Shown: positions 18,116 to 32,623 of the stretch, piece after piece
How positions within the stretch are numbered: position 1 is the stretch's first letter
Layout: the number at the start of each line of letters is the position of its first letter
Assembly (NCBI RefSeq): GCF_001418005.1
Contig: NZ_LIOL01000001.1
Span: 62,001-126,000 of the forward strand
DNA: 64,000 nucleotides
Direction of reading: 5' to 3'
DNA from: Chelatococcus sambhunathii
Lineage (GTDB): Bacteria > Pseudomonadota > Alphaproteobacteria > Rhizobiales > Beijerinckiaceae
Position numbers and translations under genes: made by a program
The notes under the pieces: model-generated
The model's input: the letters and a program-made list of their open reading frames with translations, nothing else
Database searches by the model: none
What the model was told of the DNA's origin: nothing

Positions 18116-18799
18116 ATGCAGCGCGCCCTCGCCATCGCCCCCTCAATCCTCGCGGCCGATTTCGCCCGTTTCGGCGAGGAGGTGCGCGCCATCGACGCCG
18201 GCGGGGCCGACTGGGTGCATGTGGACGTGATGGACGGGCATTTCGTGCCCAACATCTCCTTCGGTCCCCAGGTGGTGCGCGCCATCCGCCCGCACACGAA
18301 GAAGGTGCTCGACGTGCACCTGATGATCGCGCCGGCCGACCCCTATCTCGCCGAATTCGCGGCCGCGGGCGCCGACATCATCACCGTCCACGCCGAGGCC
18401 GGGCCGCATCTGCACCGGTCGCTGCAGGCCATCCGCGCGCTCGGCAAGAAAGCCGGCGTGTCGCTCAATCCCGGCACACCCGAGAGCGCCATCGACTATG
18501 TGCTCGACCTCGTCGACCTCGTGCTCGTCATGAGCGTCAACCCCGGCTTCGGCGGGCAGGCCTTCATCCCCTCGGCGCTGGACAAGGTGGCACGCATCAA
18601 GGCGATGATCGGCGACCGGCCCATCGACCTCGAGGTCGATGGCGGCGTCACCGCCGACAACGCCGGCGCGCTGGCAAAGGCCGGGGCGAACGCCCTCGTC
18701 GCCGGCTCCGCCGTCTTCAAGGGCGGCGAGAGCGCCTATGCCGGCAACATCGCCGCCATCCGCAGCGCCGCCGAGCGGGCGCGCGGCGAGCTCGTCTGA
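18116..18799 (+). CDS. rpe: Ribulose-phosphate 3-epimerase
   Basis: A 227-residue TIM-barrel enzyme that interconverts ribulose-5-phosphate and xylulose-5-phosphate in the pentose phosphate and Calvin pathways. Seen are the start [17 protein letters not shown], the metal-ligand strand [28 protein letters not shown] and the phosphate-binding [13 protein letters not shown]. The length is normal. It lies 28 bp upstream of purB on the same strand and is probably co-transcribed with it. Confidence 0.97.
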   Translation: MQRALAIAPSILAADFARFGEEVRAIDAGGADWVHVDVMDGHFVPNISFGPQVVRAIRPHTKKVLDVHLMIAPADPYLAEFAAAGADIITVHAEAGPHLHRSLQAIRALGKKAGVSLNPGTPESAIDYVLDLVDLVLVMSVNPGFGGQAFIPSALDKVARIKAMIGDRPIDLEVDGGVTADNAGALAKAGANALVAGSAVFKGGESAYAGNIAAIRSAAERARGELV

Positions 18800-18827
18800 T
18801 TTTCAACCGTTCAGCCAGGAGGCGAGG

Positions 18828-20135
18828 ATGATCCCGCGCTACAGCCGCCCCGAGATGACCGCCATCTGGTCGCCTGAGACGAAATTCCGCATCTGGTTCG
18901 AGATCGAGGCCCACGCGACGAGTGCCCTCGCCGAGCTCGGCGTCGTCCCGAAGGAGGCCGCCGCGATTGTCTGGGAGAAGGGCTCCAAGGCCGTCTTCGA
19001 CGTGGCGCGCATCGACGAGATCGAGCGCGAGGTGAAGCACGACGTCATCGCCTTCCTGACGCATCTTGCCGAGATCGTCGGCCCCGAGGCGCGCTTCGTG
19101 CACCAGGGCATGACCTCGTCCGACGTGCTCGACACCTGCTTCAACGTGCAGCTGGTGCGCGCGACCGACCTCCTCCTCGCCGACATGGATGGGCTCCTCG
19201 CCGCCATCCGGCGCCGCGCCTTCGAGCACAAGATGACGCCGACCATCGGCCGCTCGCACGGCATCCATGCCGAGCCGGTGACCTTCGGCCTTAAGCTTGC
19301 CCAGGCCTATGCCGAATTCGACCGCTGCCGCGAACGCCTCGTCAATGCGCGCAGGGAGATCGCGACCTGCGCCATCTCCGGCGCCGTCGGCACCTTCGCC
19401 AATATCGACCCGCGCGTGGAAGAATACATCGCCGAAAAGCTCGGCCTCGCCGTCGAGCCCGTGTCGACCCAGGTCATCCCGCGTGACCGGCACGCCATGT
19501 ATTTCGCCACCCTCGGCGTCGTCGCTTCCTCCATCGAGCGCCTGGCGACCGAGGTCCGCCATCTGCAGCGCAGCGAGGTCTACGAGGCGGAGGAATTCTT
19601 CTCCGAGGGGCAGAAGGGCTCCTCGGCCATGCCGCACAAGCGCAACCCGGTGCTCACCGAGAACCTCACCGGCCTCGCCCGCATGGTGCGCGCCTATGCC
19701 ATGCCGGCCATGGAGAACGTGGCGCTGTGGCACGAGCGCGACATCTCCCACTCCTCCGTCGAGCGCATGATCGGCCCCGACGCCACGGTGACGCTGGACT
19801 TCGCGCTCGCGCGCCTCACCGGTGTCGTCGACAAGCTGCTCGTCTATCCCGAGAACATGCAGAAGAACCTCGACCGGCTCGGCGGCCTCGTCCATTCCCA
19901 GCGCGTGCTCTTGGCCCTTACCCAGAAGGGTGTCAGCCGCGAGGACGCCTACCGTCTCGTGCAGCGCAACGCCATGCCCGTGTGGCGCGGCGAGGGCGAC
20001 TTCCTCTCGCTGCTCAAGGCCGACCCCGAGGTGAACAAGCACCTCTCCGACGCCGAGCTCGAGGAAAAGTTCGACCTCGGCTACCATCTCAAGCACGTCG
20101 ACACCATCTTCCGCCGGGTGTTCGGAGAGGCGTGA
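18828..20135 (+). CDS. purB: Adenylosuccinate lyase
   Basis: A 435-residue member of the fumarase/aspartase superfamily that makes AMP and the AICAR precursor in purine synthesis. The superfamily signature is [19 protein letters not shown] around residue 263, with the mobile-loop catalytic Ser. [13 protein letters not shown] and [11 protein letters not shown] carry the other active-site residues. The start [10 protein letters not shown] is preceded by AGGAGG, and the open frame upstream overlaps rpe and is not coding. Confidence 0.97.
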   Translation: MIPRYSRPEMTAIWSPETKFRIWFEIEAHATSALAELGVVPKEAAAIVWEKGSKAVFDVARIDEIEREVKHDVIAFLTHLAEIVGPEARFVHQGMTSSDVLDTCFNVQLVRATDLLLADMDGLLAAIRRRAFEHKMTPTIGRSHGIHAEPVTFGLKLAQAYAEFDRCRERLVNARREIATCAISGAVGTFANIDPRVEEYIAEKLGLAVEPVSTQVIPRDRHAMYFATLGVVASSIERLATEVRHLQRSEVYEAEEFFSEGQKGSSAMPHKRNPVLTENLTGLARMVRAYAMPAMENVALWHERDISHSSVERMIGPDATVTLDFALARLTGVVDKLLVYPENMQKNLDRLGGLVHSQRVLLALTQKGVSREDAYRLVQRNAMPVWRGEGDFLSLLKADPEVNKHLSDAELEEKFDLGYHLKHVDTIFRRVFGEA

Positions 20136-20182
20136 CCTCTCCACGCCGGCCATGGCCGGCCTTGCCTAAGGCTCCAAGGCAC

Positions 20183-20210
20183 GGATGCCCGCGACAGGCG
20201 CGGGCATGGC
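20183..20210. repeat. Partial palindromic REP-like element
   Basis: A half-copy of the GGATGCCCGCG...CGCGGGCAT hairpin that recurs at 22684, 25179 and 45982-46304. It sits in the purB/hydrolase gap. Stem arms are GATGCCCGCG and CGCGGGCAT with a short loop. Confidence 0.6.
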
Positions 20211-20243
20211 GCCGGGCGAATATGGGACAGTAACGGAACCGCC

Positions 20244-20795
20244 ATGCGCACGTCCGACTGCGACATCCTCATCGTGCCCGGCTGGTCCGGCTCGGGGCCG
20301 GACCACTGGCAGACCCGCTGGGAGGAGAAGCTCTCCACGGCCCGCCGGGTGGTGCAGGACGACTGGTACCGCATCGACCGGCCGGAGTGGGAAGCCCGCC
20401 TCGTCGCGGAGGTTGATGCCGCGCGACGCCCGGTCGTCCTCGTCGCGCACAGCGCCGGCGTGCCGCTGATCGCCCATGCGGCGCCGAACCTGCCCGACGG
20501 AAAGGTACGCGCGGCCTTCCTCGTGGCGACGCCGAGCGAGCGCGCCATCCGCGCCATTCCCGGCACGGACGCCGCCTTCACGCCCTTCCCGCGCGAGCCC
20601 CTGCCCTTCCCGTCCGTGCTCGTCGCCAGCCGCACGGATCAATACTGCCCCTATGACGAAGCCGCCGATCTCGCCCTCGCCTGGGGCTCGGCGCTGGTCG
20701 ACGCCGGCGATGCCGGCCACCTCAATTCGGCCAGCGGCCACGGGCCCTGGCCGGAGGGGCTGATGCGTTTTGCGGGGATGCTGAAGCGGCTCTGA
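20244..20795 (+). CDS. RBBP9/YdeN family alpha/beta hydrolase
   Basis: A 183-residue small serine hydrolase of the RBBP9/YdeN family. The N-terminal family block is IVPGWSGSGPDHWQTRWE, the nucleophile elbow is VAHSAGVPLI (Ser at about residue 73), the acid follows VASRTDQYCPY, and the catalytic His is in DAGHLNSASGHGPWPEG. The physiological substrate is unknown. Its own start lies 108 bp after purB, and it ends at a shared bidirectional terminator with rpsD. Confidence 0.88.
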   Translation: MRTSDCDILIVPGWSGSGPDHWQTRWEEKLSTARRVVQDDWYRIDRPEWEARLVAEVDAARRPVVLVAHSAGVPLIAHAAPNLPDGKVRAAFLVATPSERAIRAIPGTDAAFTPFPREPLPFPSVLVASRTDQYCPYDEAADLALAWGSALVDAGDAGHLNSASGHGPWPEGLMRFAGMLKRL

Positions 20796-20874
20796 GCCGC
20801 TTCAGCCCAGCGCCCGGCACGAATTGGCGCGGCGCAGAGCCGGGAACCAGAAAATCGCCGGGCCAACCGCCAAC

Positions 20875-20902
20875 AAAAAAGGCCGCATCGCTGCGGCCTT
20901 TT
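20875..20902. terminator. Bidirectional rho-independent terminator between the hydrolase and rpsD
   Basis: An A6 run, a 7-bp stem GGCCGCA/TGCGGCC with loop TCGC, and a T4 run. It can terminate both the rightward hydrolase transcript and the leftward rpsD transcript. Confidence 0.9.
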
Positions 20903-20926
20903 CGTCTCGATCGGTTCCGGAACCGG

Positions 20927-21544
20927 TCAGCGCGAGTAGAACTCGACGACCAGGTTCGGCTCCATCTGCACCGCATAGGGCACGTCCGACAGGGTCGGCA
21001 CGCGCACGTAGGTGGCCTTCATCTTGGCGTGGTCGGCGTCGATGTAGTCCGGCACGTCACGCTCGCCGAGGGCCACCGCCTCGAGCACGATGGCGAGCTG
21101 CTTCGAGCTCTCCTTGACCTCGATGACGTCGCCCGGCTTGACGAGGTAGCTCGGAATGTTGACGCGACGGCCGTTCACGCGCACGTGGCCGTGGTTGACG
21201 AACTGGCGGGCGGCGAAGACCGTCGGCACGAACTTGGCGCGGTAGACGACGGCGTCCAGGCGGCGCTCGAGAAGGCCGATGAGGTTCTCGCCCGAGTCAC
21301 CACGCAGGCGGATGGCCTCCTGGTAGTAGCGGCGGAACTGCTTCTCGGAAATGTTGCCGTAGTAGCCCTTGAGCTTCTGCTTGGCGCGCAGCTGGGTGCC
21401 GAAGTCCGACAGCTTGCCCTTGCGGCGCTGGCCGTGCTGGCCCGGGCCATATTCGCGGCGGTTCACGGGGCTCTTCGGGCGACCCCAGATGTTCTGGCCC
21501 ATACGGCGATCGATCTTGTACTTCGCCGAAATTCTCTTTGACAT
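20927..21544 (-). CDS. rpsD: 30S ribosomal protein S4
   Basis: A 205-residue S4 protein, which nucleates 30S assembly by binding 16S rRNA. It has the N-terminal helical domain ([38 protein letters not shown]) and the S4 RNA-binding domain ([28 protein letters not shown]). The start has GAGG 8-11 bases upstream. As in other alphaproteobacteria it stands alone, outside the alpha operon. It lacks zinc-ligand cysteines, so it is the zinc-independent form. Confidence 0.98.
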   Translation of the reverse strand: MSKRISAKYKIDRRMGQNIWGRPKSPVNRREYGPGQHGQRRKGKLSDFGTQLRAKQKLKGYYGNISEKQFRRYYQEAIRLRGDSGENLIGLLERRLDAVVYRAKFVPTVFAARQFVNHGHVRVNGRRVNIPSYLVKPGDVIEVKESSKQLAIVLEAVALGERDVPDYIDADHAKMKATYVRVPTLSDVPYAVQMEPNLVVEFYSR

Positions 21545-21735
21545 CGCGTGTCCTCTAGAACGGAACAACAGTGAGGAACGCGCCCTCCTCTCCCTTGCGG
21601 GCGACAGGGCCGGACATTGCCGGTCCGCGGGTGCGCACGAAATACGAACGCGGGCCTTGCGAGCCCGCGAGCGATGGGGGTCCTTACGCGACAAGTAGGC
21701 GGTTTGTCAATCGGCTCAGCATCGCGCAGCGGCGT

Positions 21736-22605
21736 TCAGGCCATGGCGAAGGCGAGCGCCCCGGTGTCGATGCGCGTGAAGCCGCGCGCGGCGAGCGCCG
21801 CCTTCAGCGTGTCACCCGCGCCCGTGCCGGTGAAGACGGCGCGCGCCTCCTCCTCCCCCTCATGGCCGAGGAGCGGCGCGCCGATGAGCTCGACCATGCG
21901 CCGCGCGATCGCCGGGGCGGGGTCGAGGAAGCTGACCGGCCACGGCGCCAGCCTTTCGAGGCGCGGCAGCAGCAGCGGATAATGCGTGCAGGCGAGGACG
22001 ACGGTGTCCGTCCGCCGCCCGTCCGCCGCCTCGCGGAAGCAGGGGGCGATCTCCGCCATGATCTCGGCATCGCTCGCGGGCGCGCCGGCCAGCTCCGCCT
22101 CCGCGATGGCCGCGAGCCGCGTCGAGCCGACGAGTTCCACCGCGCAGTCCCCGGCATAGGCCCGCACCAGGTCCTGCGTATAGTCCCGCGCCACGGTGCC
22201 CGGCGTCGCGAGCACGCTCACCATGCGGCTCGCCGACCGCGCCGCCGCCGGCTTTATGGCGGGCACCGTGCCGACGATGGGGATGGAAAAGCGCGCCCTC
22301 AGGTGCGGCAGCACGAGCGTCGAGGCCGTGTTGCAGGCGATGACCACGATCTCCGGCGCATGGGCGGCGACGAGTGCCTCCATCACGGCAAGGACGCGCA
22401 TCACGAGCGCAGCCTCCGACAGCCGGCCATAGGGAAAGGCCGCATCATCCGCGGCATAGACGAAGCGCGCGTCCGGCCGCGCCTTGACGAGTTCGGCATA
22501 GACCGTCAGGCCGCCGAGGCCCGAATCGAAGACGAGGATGGTCGGCACGTGCGGCGGCATGACGGCGGGGTGATAGACCGTTCCGGCGAGAAGGTCGATA
22601 CGCAT
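21736..22605 (-). CDS. murI: Glutamate racemase
   Basis: A 289-residue enzyme making D-glutamate for peptidoglycan. Both catalytic cysteines are seen in the standard contexts IACNTAST and [10 protein letters not shown], and the family's first motif is [15 protein letters not shown]. An in-frame ATG at 22560 is closer to that motif, so the first 15 residues are uncertain. It is read leftwards between rpsD and the methyltransferase gene; the 191-bp gap to rpsD suggests separate transcription. Confidence 0.95.
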   Translation of the reverse strand: MRIDLLAGTVYHPAVMPPHVPTILVFDSGLGGLTVYAELVKARPDARFVYAADDAAFPYGRLSEAALVMRVLAVMEALVAAHAPEIVVIACNTASTLVLPHLRARFSIPIVGTVPAIKPAAARSASRMVSVLATPGTVARDYTQDLVRAYAGDCAVELVGSTRLAAIAEAELAGAPASDAEIMAEIAPCFREAADGRRTDTVVLACTHYPLLLPRLERLAPWPVSFLDPAPAIARRMVELIGAPLLGHEGEEEARAVFTGTGAGDTLKAALAARGFTRIDTGALAFAMA

Positions 22606-22683
22606 GGCACTGCGGCTCGCTTGATCCGAACGGCAATGAAGCGGCCGGGCGGGTTAACGGAGGGTTGAGAACGCCCCTTCCGC

Positions 22684-22717
22684 CGTCATGCCCGCGCTTG
22701 TCGCGGGCATCCACGCC
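22684..22717. repeat. REP-like palindromic element
   Basis: A 34-bp element reading CGTCATGCCCGCG - CTTGT - CGCGGGCATCCACGCC, with stem ATGCCCGCG/CGCGGGCAT. It lies in the 267-bp murI upstream gap. Related copies occur at 25179-25212 and repeatedly at 45982-46304. Confidence 0.75.
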
Positions 22718-22872
22718 TTTGGGAAAGGGAAGGAGAAGGCCTGGATGGCTGCGGCAACGCGCATGCGCGCTGCGTTTCCTTGACGTGTTGCAAGTCAGGC
22801 GAGCCGATTGGCGGTGACGAGCCCGGCCATAACGCGGAATCGTTGACCTTCACTGCCCGACTATCCGTCAGA

Positions 22873-23661
22873 TCACTTCTCTTCCTCCCCCGCCCGGCCC
22901 TTGCGCGGCAGGTTTCGCCCACCGCGTCGCCCCTGCACCAGAGCGACGACGGCGCCGCGCAGGGTGCGCACGTCCTGATCGGTCATCGTGAGCCGGTGGA
23001 AGATGTTGCGCAGGTTGCGCACCATGATCGAGCGCTTCTCCGGCGGCATGAAGAAGCCGGCCGCATCAAGCTCACCCTCTAGATAGTCGAAGAAGGACAG
23101 CACGGCCTCGCGCGTCGCCGGCACCGGCCGCTCGCCTACGGAGAAGGGCAGGCTCCCGCCGCTCGCCTTGAACCACTCGTAACCGACGAGCAGCACCGCC
23201 TGGGCGAGGTTGAGCGAGGCATGGGCCGGGTTGACCGGAAAGGTGATGATCGCGTCGGCGAGCGCGACGGCGTCATTGTCGAGCCCGGTGCGCTCGCGGC
23301 CGAAGAGCACGCCGACACCGGCGCCGGCGGCGGCATGTGCAACCGTTTCGGCCATGGCTCCGTCGGCGCCGAAGACGCGCTTCTGCTGCCCGCGCTCGCG
23401 CGCGGTGGTGGCGAAGACGACATTGAGATCGGCGATTGCCTCCTCCACGGAGCCGAACACCCGGGCAGCCGAAAGCACATGAAGCGCCCCAGCCGAAGCG
23501 GCCTCCGCCTTCTCGTTCGGCCAGCCGTCCCGCGGGTTGACGATGCGCATCTCGGCGAGCCCGAAATTCGCCATCGCCCGCGCGGCCATGCCGATGTTCT
23601 CGCCCAGCTGCGGCTCGACCAGGATGATGACGGGGCCGCGCGCGGCTGCACTCTCGGACAT
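22873..23661 (-). CDS. TrmH/SpoU-family RNA 2'-O-methyltransferase, TrmJ-like
   Basis: A 262-residue knotted (SPOUT) methyltransferase. Motif 1 is [20 protein letters not shown], motif 2 is [12 protein letters not shown] and motif 3 is [16 protein letters not shown], the order and spacing of TrmJ, which methylates nucleotide 32 of tRNAs. A C-terminal helical extension ([13 protein letters not shown]...) is also typical, followed by a basic tail. The ATG at 23661 has AAGGAG 8 bases upstream. It could act on rRNA instead; the tRNA assignment rests on family resemblance. Confidence 0.88.
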   Translation of the reverse strand: MSESAAARGPVIILVEPQLGENIGMAARAMANFGLAEMRIVNPRDGWPNEKAEAASAGALHVLSAARVFGSVEEAIADLNVVFATTARERGQQKRVFGADGAMAETVAHAAAGAGVGVLFGRERTGLDNDAVALADAIITFPVNPAHASLNLAQAVLLVGYEWFKASGGSLPFSVGERPVPATREAVLSFFDYLEGELDAAGFFMPPEKRSIMVRNLRNIFHRLTMTDQDVRTLRGAVVALVQGRRGGRNLPRKGRAGEEEK

Positions 23662-23860
23662 GAACTCGTTCTCCTTGACCCGGGGTTTTAGCCGCCGCGG
23701 CGCCTGCCGCAAGGGGCCGCGGGACGGGAGCGGCGCCACTGATGCGAAAGCCGGCCTTCAAACTGCAGCCGTTGCGATGTATCACGCAGGCGCCGGCGCG
23801 TGCATCGCACGGACGCGCGCCGAGGCCCCACTACGCTTCAACCCGTGCGAGGTGAGACAC

Positions 23861-25075
23861 ATGGGCAAGATCAAGGTTGCCAACCCGGTCGTCGAGCTCG
23901 ACGGCGACGAGATGACCCGGATCATCTGGCAGTACATCAAGGACAAGCTGATCCACCCCTATCTCGACATCGACCTGAAATACTACGACCTCGGCGTCGA
24001 GCATCGCGACGCGACCAACGACCAGGTAACGATCGAGGCGGCCGAGGCCATCAAGAAGTACGGCGTCGGCGTCAAATGCGCCACGATCACGCCCGACGAG
24101 GCGCGCGTGAAGGAATTCGGCCTCAAGGAGATGTGGAAGTCGCCCAACGGCACCATCCGCAACATCCTCGGCGGCGTCATCTTCCGCGAGCCCATCATCT
24201 GCAAGAACGTGCCGCGCCTCGTGCCGGGCTGGACGCAGCCGATCATCGTCGGCCGCCACGCCTTCGGCGACCAGTACCGCGCCACGGACTTCAAGGTGCC
24301 CGGCAAGGGCCGCCTCACCATCAAGTTCGAGGGCGAGGACGGCTCGGTCATCGAGAAGGAGGTCTTCAAGTTCCCGGGCGCCGGCGTCGCCATGGCGATG
24401 TACAACCTGGACGAATCGATCCGCGACTTCGCCCGCGCCTCGATGAACTACGGTCTCGCCCGCAAATTCCCGGTCTACCTCTCCACCAAGAACACGATCC
24501 TCAAGGCCTATGACGGGCGCTTCAAAGACCTGTTCCAGGAGGTGTACGAGAACGAGTTCAAGGCCAAGTTCGACGCCGCCGGCATCCACTACGAGCACCG
24601 CCTCATCGACGACATGGTCGCCTCGGCGCTCAAGTGGTCGGGCGGCTATGTCTGGGCCTGCAAGAACTATGACGGCGACGTGCAGTCCGACACCGTGGCC
24701 CAGGGCTTCGGCTCGCTCGGCCTGATGACCTCGGTGCTGATGACGCCGGACGGCCAGACCGTCGAGGCCGAGGCCGCCCACGGCACGGTGACGCGCCACT
24801 ACCGCGAGCACCAGAAGGGCAAGGAGACCTCGACCAACTCGATCGCCTCCATCTTCGCCTGGACGCGCGGCCTCGCCCACCGGGCCAAGCTCGACGACAA
24901 CGCCGAGCTCAAGCGCTTCGCCGACACGCTCGAGAAGGTCTGCATCGACACGGTCGAATCGGGCTTCATGACGAAGGACCTCGCCCTCCTCGTCGGCGCC
25001 GACCAGAAGTGGCTGTCGACCACCGGCTTCCTCGACAAGATCGATGAGAACCTGAAGAAGGCGATGGCCGCCTGA
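23861..25075 (+). CDS. icd: NADP-dependent isocitrate dehydrogenase
   Basis: A 404-residue TCA-cycle enzyme converting isocitrate to 2-oxoglutarate and NADPH. It is of the homodimeric type found in mitochondria and alphaproteobacteria rather than the E. coli type. The substrate loop is SPNGTIRN, metal ligands are in LIDDMVA and YDGDVQSD, and the NADP region is [16 protein letters not shown]. The start [20 protein letters not shown] is conserved, with GAGGTGA upstream. It is monocistronic, ending in a strong terminator. Confidence 0.98.
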   Translation: MGKIKVANPVVELDGDEMTRIIWQYIKDKLIHPYLDIDLKYYDLGVEHRDATNDQVTIEAAEAIKKYGVGVKCATITPDEARVKEFGLKEMWKSPNGTIRNILGGVIFREPIICKNVPRLVPGWTQPIIVGRHAFGDQYRATDFKVPGKGRLTIKFEGEDGSVIEKEVFKFPGAGVAMAMYNLDESIRDFARASMNYGLARKFPVYLSTKNTILKAYDGRFKDLFQEVYENEFKAKFDAAGIHYEHRLIDDMVASALKWSGGYVWACKNYDGDVQSDTVAQGFGSLGLMTSVLMTPDGQTVEAEAAHGTVTRHYREHQKGKETSTNSIASIFAWTRGLAHRAKLDDNAELKRFADTLEKVCIDTVESGFMTKDLALLVGADQKWLSTTGFLDKIDENLKKAMAA

Positions 25076-25103
25076 CCGCATCCGCCTTTTTCACATGCAA
25101 TGA

Positions 25104-25130
25104 CGCCCGGGCTCGCCGCCCGGGCGTTTT
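25104..25130 (+). terminator. Rho-independent terminator of icd
   Basis: An 8-bp stem CGCCCGGG/CCCGGGCG with a 7-base loop and a T4 tail, 29 bp after the icd stop codon. Confidence 0.9.
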
Positions 25131-25178
25131 GCTTTGGACCACTGCCGAACCTTGGGGCCCGGACCCCTGTCTTTTCCG

Positions 25179-25212
25179 CGTCATGCCCCCGCTTGTCGCG
25201 AGCATCCACGCC
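25179..25212. repeat. REP-like palindromic element
   Basis: A 34-bp copy of the CGTCATGCCC...GCATCCACGCC element, with a few mismatches to the copy at 22684 and the same orientation. Confidence 0.7.
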
Positions 25213-25417
25213 GCGACACCCGCACCAGGTCGAAAGACGGCATGCGGGTAGGCCCGCTTCTGACGCACAGGCAGACTGTGTGTCAGGATGGCCCGATCGG
25301 GATGGCGGCGCTGCAGCCGGGATCACCGCCATCGATCACGCGATGGACGGGATCATCACGGCCGGTTTTCGGCTTCGGCTCAGCGATGGCACATTTGCAC
25401 GACAGAAGGAGGAAGTG

Positions 25418-25891
25418 ATGGCCGACGAACGCAGACATGTCGCGAGCGGTGGCTGCCAGTGCGGCGCCGTGCGCTACGCCGTCTATGGCGAACCATTCGG
25501 GCCCAGCATCTGCTGGTGCCGCATGTGCCAGAAGGCGACCGGCGGCCTATTCGGCGCCTTCGTCGCCGTGAACGACGACGACCTCGTCTGGACGCGCGGC
25601 GAGCCGTCGCGCTTCCGGTCTTCCGAGGCTGCCGAGCGCGGCTTCTGCTCCGCCTGTGGCACGCCCCTCTTCTACCGCTACCGTGGCGGCCATCACTATG
25701 CGATGACCGCCGGCAGCTTCGACGAGCCGACGCGCTGGCCGCCCGAGCGGCAGCTCGTGCCCGAGAACCGCCCAGCCTTCGCGGCCGAGCTGGTGCGGCT
25801 GGAAGAAGTGCCGACGAACTCCTGGCAGAACGACCCTGAGGCCTTCGCCTCGCGCCAGCACCCGGACCGCGACACCGAGCGCTGGCCGTAG
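25418..25891 (+). CDS. GFA-family (Mss4-like fold) zinc protein
   Basis: A 157-residue protein of the glutathione-dependent formaldehyde-activating (GFA) family. Zinc ligands are seen in the family arrangement: CQC at about residues 13-15, CRMC at about 33-36 and CSACGTP at about 79-85. Most GFA proteins are uncharacterised, so enzymatic activity on S-hydroxymethylglutathione should not be assumed. A strong AGGAGGAA precedes the ATG. It converges on alaS with a 7-bp gap. Confidence 0.9.
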   Translation: MADERRHVASGGCQCGAVRYAVYGEPFGPSICWCRMCQKATGGLFGAFVAVNDDDLVWTRGEPSRFRSSEAAERGFCSACGTPLFYRYRGGHHYAMTAGSFDEPTRWPPERQLVPENRPAFAAELVRLEEVPTNSWQNDPEAFASRQHPDRDTERWP

Positions 25892-25898
25892 AGCGCGT

Positions 25899-28559
<2,661 letters not shown>

Positions 28560-28906
28560 AGAGCCCACACTTCGTTCGATATGCGGCGCATGGCCGCCGG
28601 TTCCGGCTCGCCCGTTCCCGCGGTTGCGGGGGTCCGGCCGAGCCCCTCCCTCACCCGTTCAGCCGGATGCGGGAACAGGAGCCGCAGCCGGAAAATGGGA
28701 ACTCAGCGCTGTTTTCTAGAGAGGGGCCAACCTCTTGTCGAGAGGATGAATCCGTTGCGGCAGAGGAAGTCGGCCCGGCCAGGGGCGGTTCCGCGGGCCC
28801 CAGGATGGCAAGGCTGCCCATGAAGACAGGCCGCCAGACAGGACCACATGGAAACGGGGCCGCGCGGGCCCCGTCTTCATTCGACCTTGCGATGGCCGCC
28901 TCCGGC
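28560..28906. other. 347-bp recA-alaS gap holding the recA terminator and alaS leader
   Basis: Both flanking genes read leftward, so this gap is downstream of recA and upstream of alaS. The recA-proximal end holds a terminator hairpin. The rest is GC-rich with a TCTAGAGAGG stretch near 28716-28725. I see no gene and no clear T-box-like structure. Confidence 0.5.
28850..28874 (-). terminator. Likely rho-independent terminator of recA
   Basis: On the minus strand, an 8-bp stem ACGGGGCC/GGCCCCGT with a 5-base loop followed by TTTCC, 33 bp beyond the recA stop codon. The T tract is short. Confidence 0.65.
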
Positions 28907-29992
<1,086 letters not shown>

Positions 29993-30075
29993 GAATGCTC
30001 GTCCTTATGCACGGGAAGCGAAGGATTCTCAATGCGCGCCGCAGTCAATGTACCTGTTTTGTTCCCGTTCACAAA

Positions 30076-30090
30076 GTTCTTTTTTTGTTC
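30076..30090. promoter_or_regulatory. LexA (SOS) box of recA
   Basis: A perfect GTTC-N7-GTTC direct repeat with an all-T spacer, the alphaproteobacterial LexA consensus. It lies in the 135-bp recA/cckA gap. A possible recA promoter on the minus strand (TTGTGA, 16 bases, TACATT at about 30050-30077) overlaps it, so bound LexA would block RNA polymerase. Confidence 0.85.
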
Positions 30091-30127
30091 GCACCGCGCG
30101 CGCCGGGCTCCCGGCCCGGCGACGCCG

Positions 30128-32623
30128 TCATTTCAGCTGCGTCTTGACCGCCTCGACGAGCTGCTTGAGGCTGAAGGGTTTCGGCAGGAAGGTGAACTGC
30201 TCGCCCTCGGGCAGGTTCTTCTTGAAGGCGTCCTCCGCATAGCCCGACACGAAGATGATCTTGAGGCTCGGAAAGCGCTCGCGCAGCGCACGCAGCAGGG
30301 TCGGCCCGTCCATCTCTGGCATCACCACGTCCGAGACGACGAGGTCGACCGGCTGGTCGAGTCCCTCGACGATGGCCATCGCCTCCGTGCCGGAGCTTGC
30401 CTCGAGCACGGTGTAGCCGCGCGACGTGAGCGCGCGGGCGCCGAAGGCGCGCACCGCCTCCTCGTCCTCGACGAGCAGGATCGTGCCGCGGCCCGTGAGA
30501 TCGGCCGCGAGCGTCTTCGCTGCCCCAGCCTTGGGCGCCGCCTCCTGCTCCGCGGGCACATGCCGCGGCAGGAAGATGCGGAAGGTGGTGCCTGCGCCAA
30601 CCGTGCTGTCGCAGAAGATGAAACCGCCGGTCTGCTTGACGATTCCATAGACGGTGGAGAGGCCAAGGCCGGTCCCCTTGCCGACATCCTTGGTCGTGAA
30701 GAAGGGCTCGAAGATCTTGTCGAGCACATGCGGCGGGATGCCGGTGCCCGTATCGGACACCTCGACCAGGACATAGTCGGCCTCGGGCACCGCCTTGTAG
30801 CCGTACGCCGCCACCTCCTGCGCCGGCACGTTCTGCGTGCGGATCGACAGCTTGCCGCCGTCCGGCATGGCATCGCGCGCGTTGACGGCGAGGTTGACGA
30901 TCACCTGTTCGAACTGGTTGACGTCGGCCTTGGTCAGCCACATGTCGCGCCCGTGGCGCAGTTCGAGCTCGATGCGCTCACCGATGAGGCGCTTCAGCAG
31001 CAGCGACAGATCGGACAGGCTGTCGGAAAGCTGGATGACCTGCGGACGCAGGGTCTGCCGCCGCGAGAAGGCGAGCAGCTGCCGCACCAGGCTCGCCGCC
31101 CGGTTGGCATTCTGCTTGATCTGCATGATGTCCTGGAAGGACGGGTCCGTCGGCCGGTGGTTGGCGAGCAGCAGGTCCGAATAGCCAATGATGGCCTGCA
31201 GCACGTTGTTGAAGTCGTGCGCGACGCCGCCGGCGAGCTGGCCCACCGCCTGCATCTTCTGGGCCTGGGCGAACTGCGCCTCGAGCGCCCGCTGCTCCGT
31301 CGTCTCGAGCGCGTAGACGATGGCGGCCTCGCCGTCGCCCTCCGCATCCGCCACGCCGCTGACGTAGATGCGGGCCGAGCGGTCCTCGGCGCCCCGGATG
31401 GCAACGTCGAGCGGCACGATGTCGCCGCGCCCCTCCCCCGCCGCGGCGAGGGCATTGCCCAGCGCATCCTCATCCCGCTCAGCCACGACGCCGGTGATGG
31501 TGCGCTCGCCGGGCGCGCCGAACAGGCGGGCAAAGGCGGCATTGCTGCGCAAGATCTCGCCGCGCCGGCCAACGGCGGCGATCGCCACGGGCGTGTCGTT
31601 GAAGAAACGGGCGAAGCGCACTTCGGCGGCGCGCTGGCCCTCGGCCACGTCCTCGCCCGGCGAGCGGTTGAGCACGAGCGTGCGCGAGGCGCCGGGCCGC
31701 CCGTCGGCCCCAAAGGCGACGCGGTGGAAGAGCCGCACGGGCAGCGACTGGCCGCCACGCCGGCGCAGGTCGACGTCGATGATCTCCGTGCGCACCTCGC
31801 CGGGGCCGCCGGTGACGGCGCCGATCAGGGCCGCCGCGTTCGGCGGCACGACGTCGGCCACGCTGAGGCCGCCGGAGCCAACCTGCGCGAGGTCGTGGTC
31901 GAGCCAGCCGGCGAGCGTCGCGTTCATGTAGACGATCTCGCCCGCCGGATCGATGGACAGGAACCCGGCCGGCGCGTGGTCGAGATAGTCGATGGCATGC
32001 TGCAGCTCCTGGAAGACGTTTTCCTGGCGCTCACGCTCGCGCGTCACGTCGGCGATGGTCCAGAGCGCGGCCTTGCGCCCGCCGGGGCGGGCGAGCGGGC
32101 GCACGCGCACACGGTACCAGGCGGCCTCCGCCCCGTTCAGCGCCGGCGCGAGGCGGATCTCCTCGCCGGCCGCCCGCCCCTCGCGCACCGCCTGCGACAG
32201 GCGGTAGATCGCCTCCGACACCTCCGGCGCGCCGGTGAACAGCCGCTCGACCGTGCGCACCTCCGCCGCCGTGCGGCAGCCGCTCAGGGTGAGGAAGGCG
32301 CCGTTGGCATAGATCACGCGCCCGTCGCCCTCGACGACGATGAGGCCCTCGGTCGCGGTGTCGGCCATCAGCTTGGTAAGATCGTTGCGCGCGACACGGC
32401 CGGCGAACTGCAGGACACCGACGGCAAGGCCGAAGAGGCAGAAGATGCCGGCGACCGCGAGGATCGCCAGGAAGGCGACGATGAAGATCTGTGCCTTCTC
32501 GTCCGACAGGAGGCTCAACGACAGCACGGCGGCGACGAGGAGCCCGGCGAGCAGCAGCAGCAGCCCGGCATGGCCGGACCGTTCCGAGCGGTCGAGCGTG
32601 GTCGCGGCGGTCGTCTCGCTCAT
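30128..32623 (-). CDS. cckA: Hybrid sensor histidine kinase CckA
   Basis: An 831-residue membrane kinase/phosphatase that feeds ChpT and CtrA/CpdR in alphaproteobacterial cell-cycle control. Two N-terminal membrane helices (about residues 20-70) are followed by three PAS-like domains (about 85-450). The DHp helix has the phosphoacceptor His469 in [22 protein letters not shown], and the ATPase domain has N-box [14 protein letters not shown] and [18 protein letters not shown]. The C-terminal receiver has Asp765 in [12 protein letters not shown]. The GGVAHDFNN motif and domain order are CckA-specific. The start is the ATG at 32623, before the membrane helices; the frame remains open upstream but lacks similarity. 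Confidence 0.95.
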   Translation of the reverse strand: MSETTAATTLDRSERSGHAGLLLLLAGLLVAAVLSLSLLSDEKAQIFIVAFLAILAVAGIFCLFGLAVGVLQFAGRVARNDLTKLMADTATEGLIVVEGDGRVIYANGAFLTLSGCRTAAEVRTVERLFTGAPEVSEAIYRLSQAVREGRAAGEEIRLAPALNGAEAAWYRVRVRPLARPGGRKAALWTIADVTRERERQENVFQELQHAIDYLDHAPAGFLSIDPAGEIVYMNATLAGWLDHDLAQVGSGGLSVADVVPPNAAALIGAVTGGPGEVRTEIIDVDLRRRGGQSLPVRLFHRVAFGADGRPGASRTLVLNRSPGEDVAEGQRAAEVRFARFFNDTPVAIAAVGRRGEILRSNAAFARLFGAPGERTITGVVAERDEDALGNALAAAGEGRGDIVPLDVAIRGAEDRSARIYVSGVADAEGDGEAAIVYALETTEQRALEAQFAQAQKMQAVGQLAGGVAHDFNNVLQAIIGYSDLLLANHRPTDPSFQDIMQIKQNANRAASLVRQLLAFSRRQTLRPQVIQLSDSLSDLSLLLKRLIGERIELELRHGRDMWLTKADVNQFEQVIVNLAVNARDAMPDGGKLSIRTQNVPAQEVAAYGYKAVPEADYVLVEVSDTGTGIPPHVLDKIFEPFFTTKDVGKGTGLGLSTVYGIVKQTGGFIFCDSTVGAGTTFRIFLPRHVPAEQEAAPKAGAAKTLAADLTGRGTILLVEDEEAVRAFGARALTSRGYTVLEASSGTEAMAIVEGLDQPVDLVVSDVVMPEMDGPTLLRALRERFPSLKIIFVSGYAEDAFKKNLPEGEQFTFLPKPFSLKQLVEAVKTQLK

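Larger units (their letters stand above)
25076..25417. other. 342-bp gap: icd terminator, REP-like repeat, no gene
   Basis: After the icd terminator this gap carries one REP-like palindrome (25179-25212) and otherwise unremarkable GC-rich DNA up to the AGGAGGAA ribosome site of the GFA gene. I see no credible small gene or RNA. Confidence 0.6.

Noticed and set aside
30101-30121. An 8-bp GC hairpin after the cckA stop as its terminator
   Set aside because: On the minus strand it is not followed by a T tract, so factor-independent termination is not supported.
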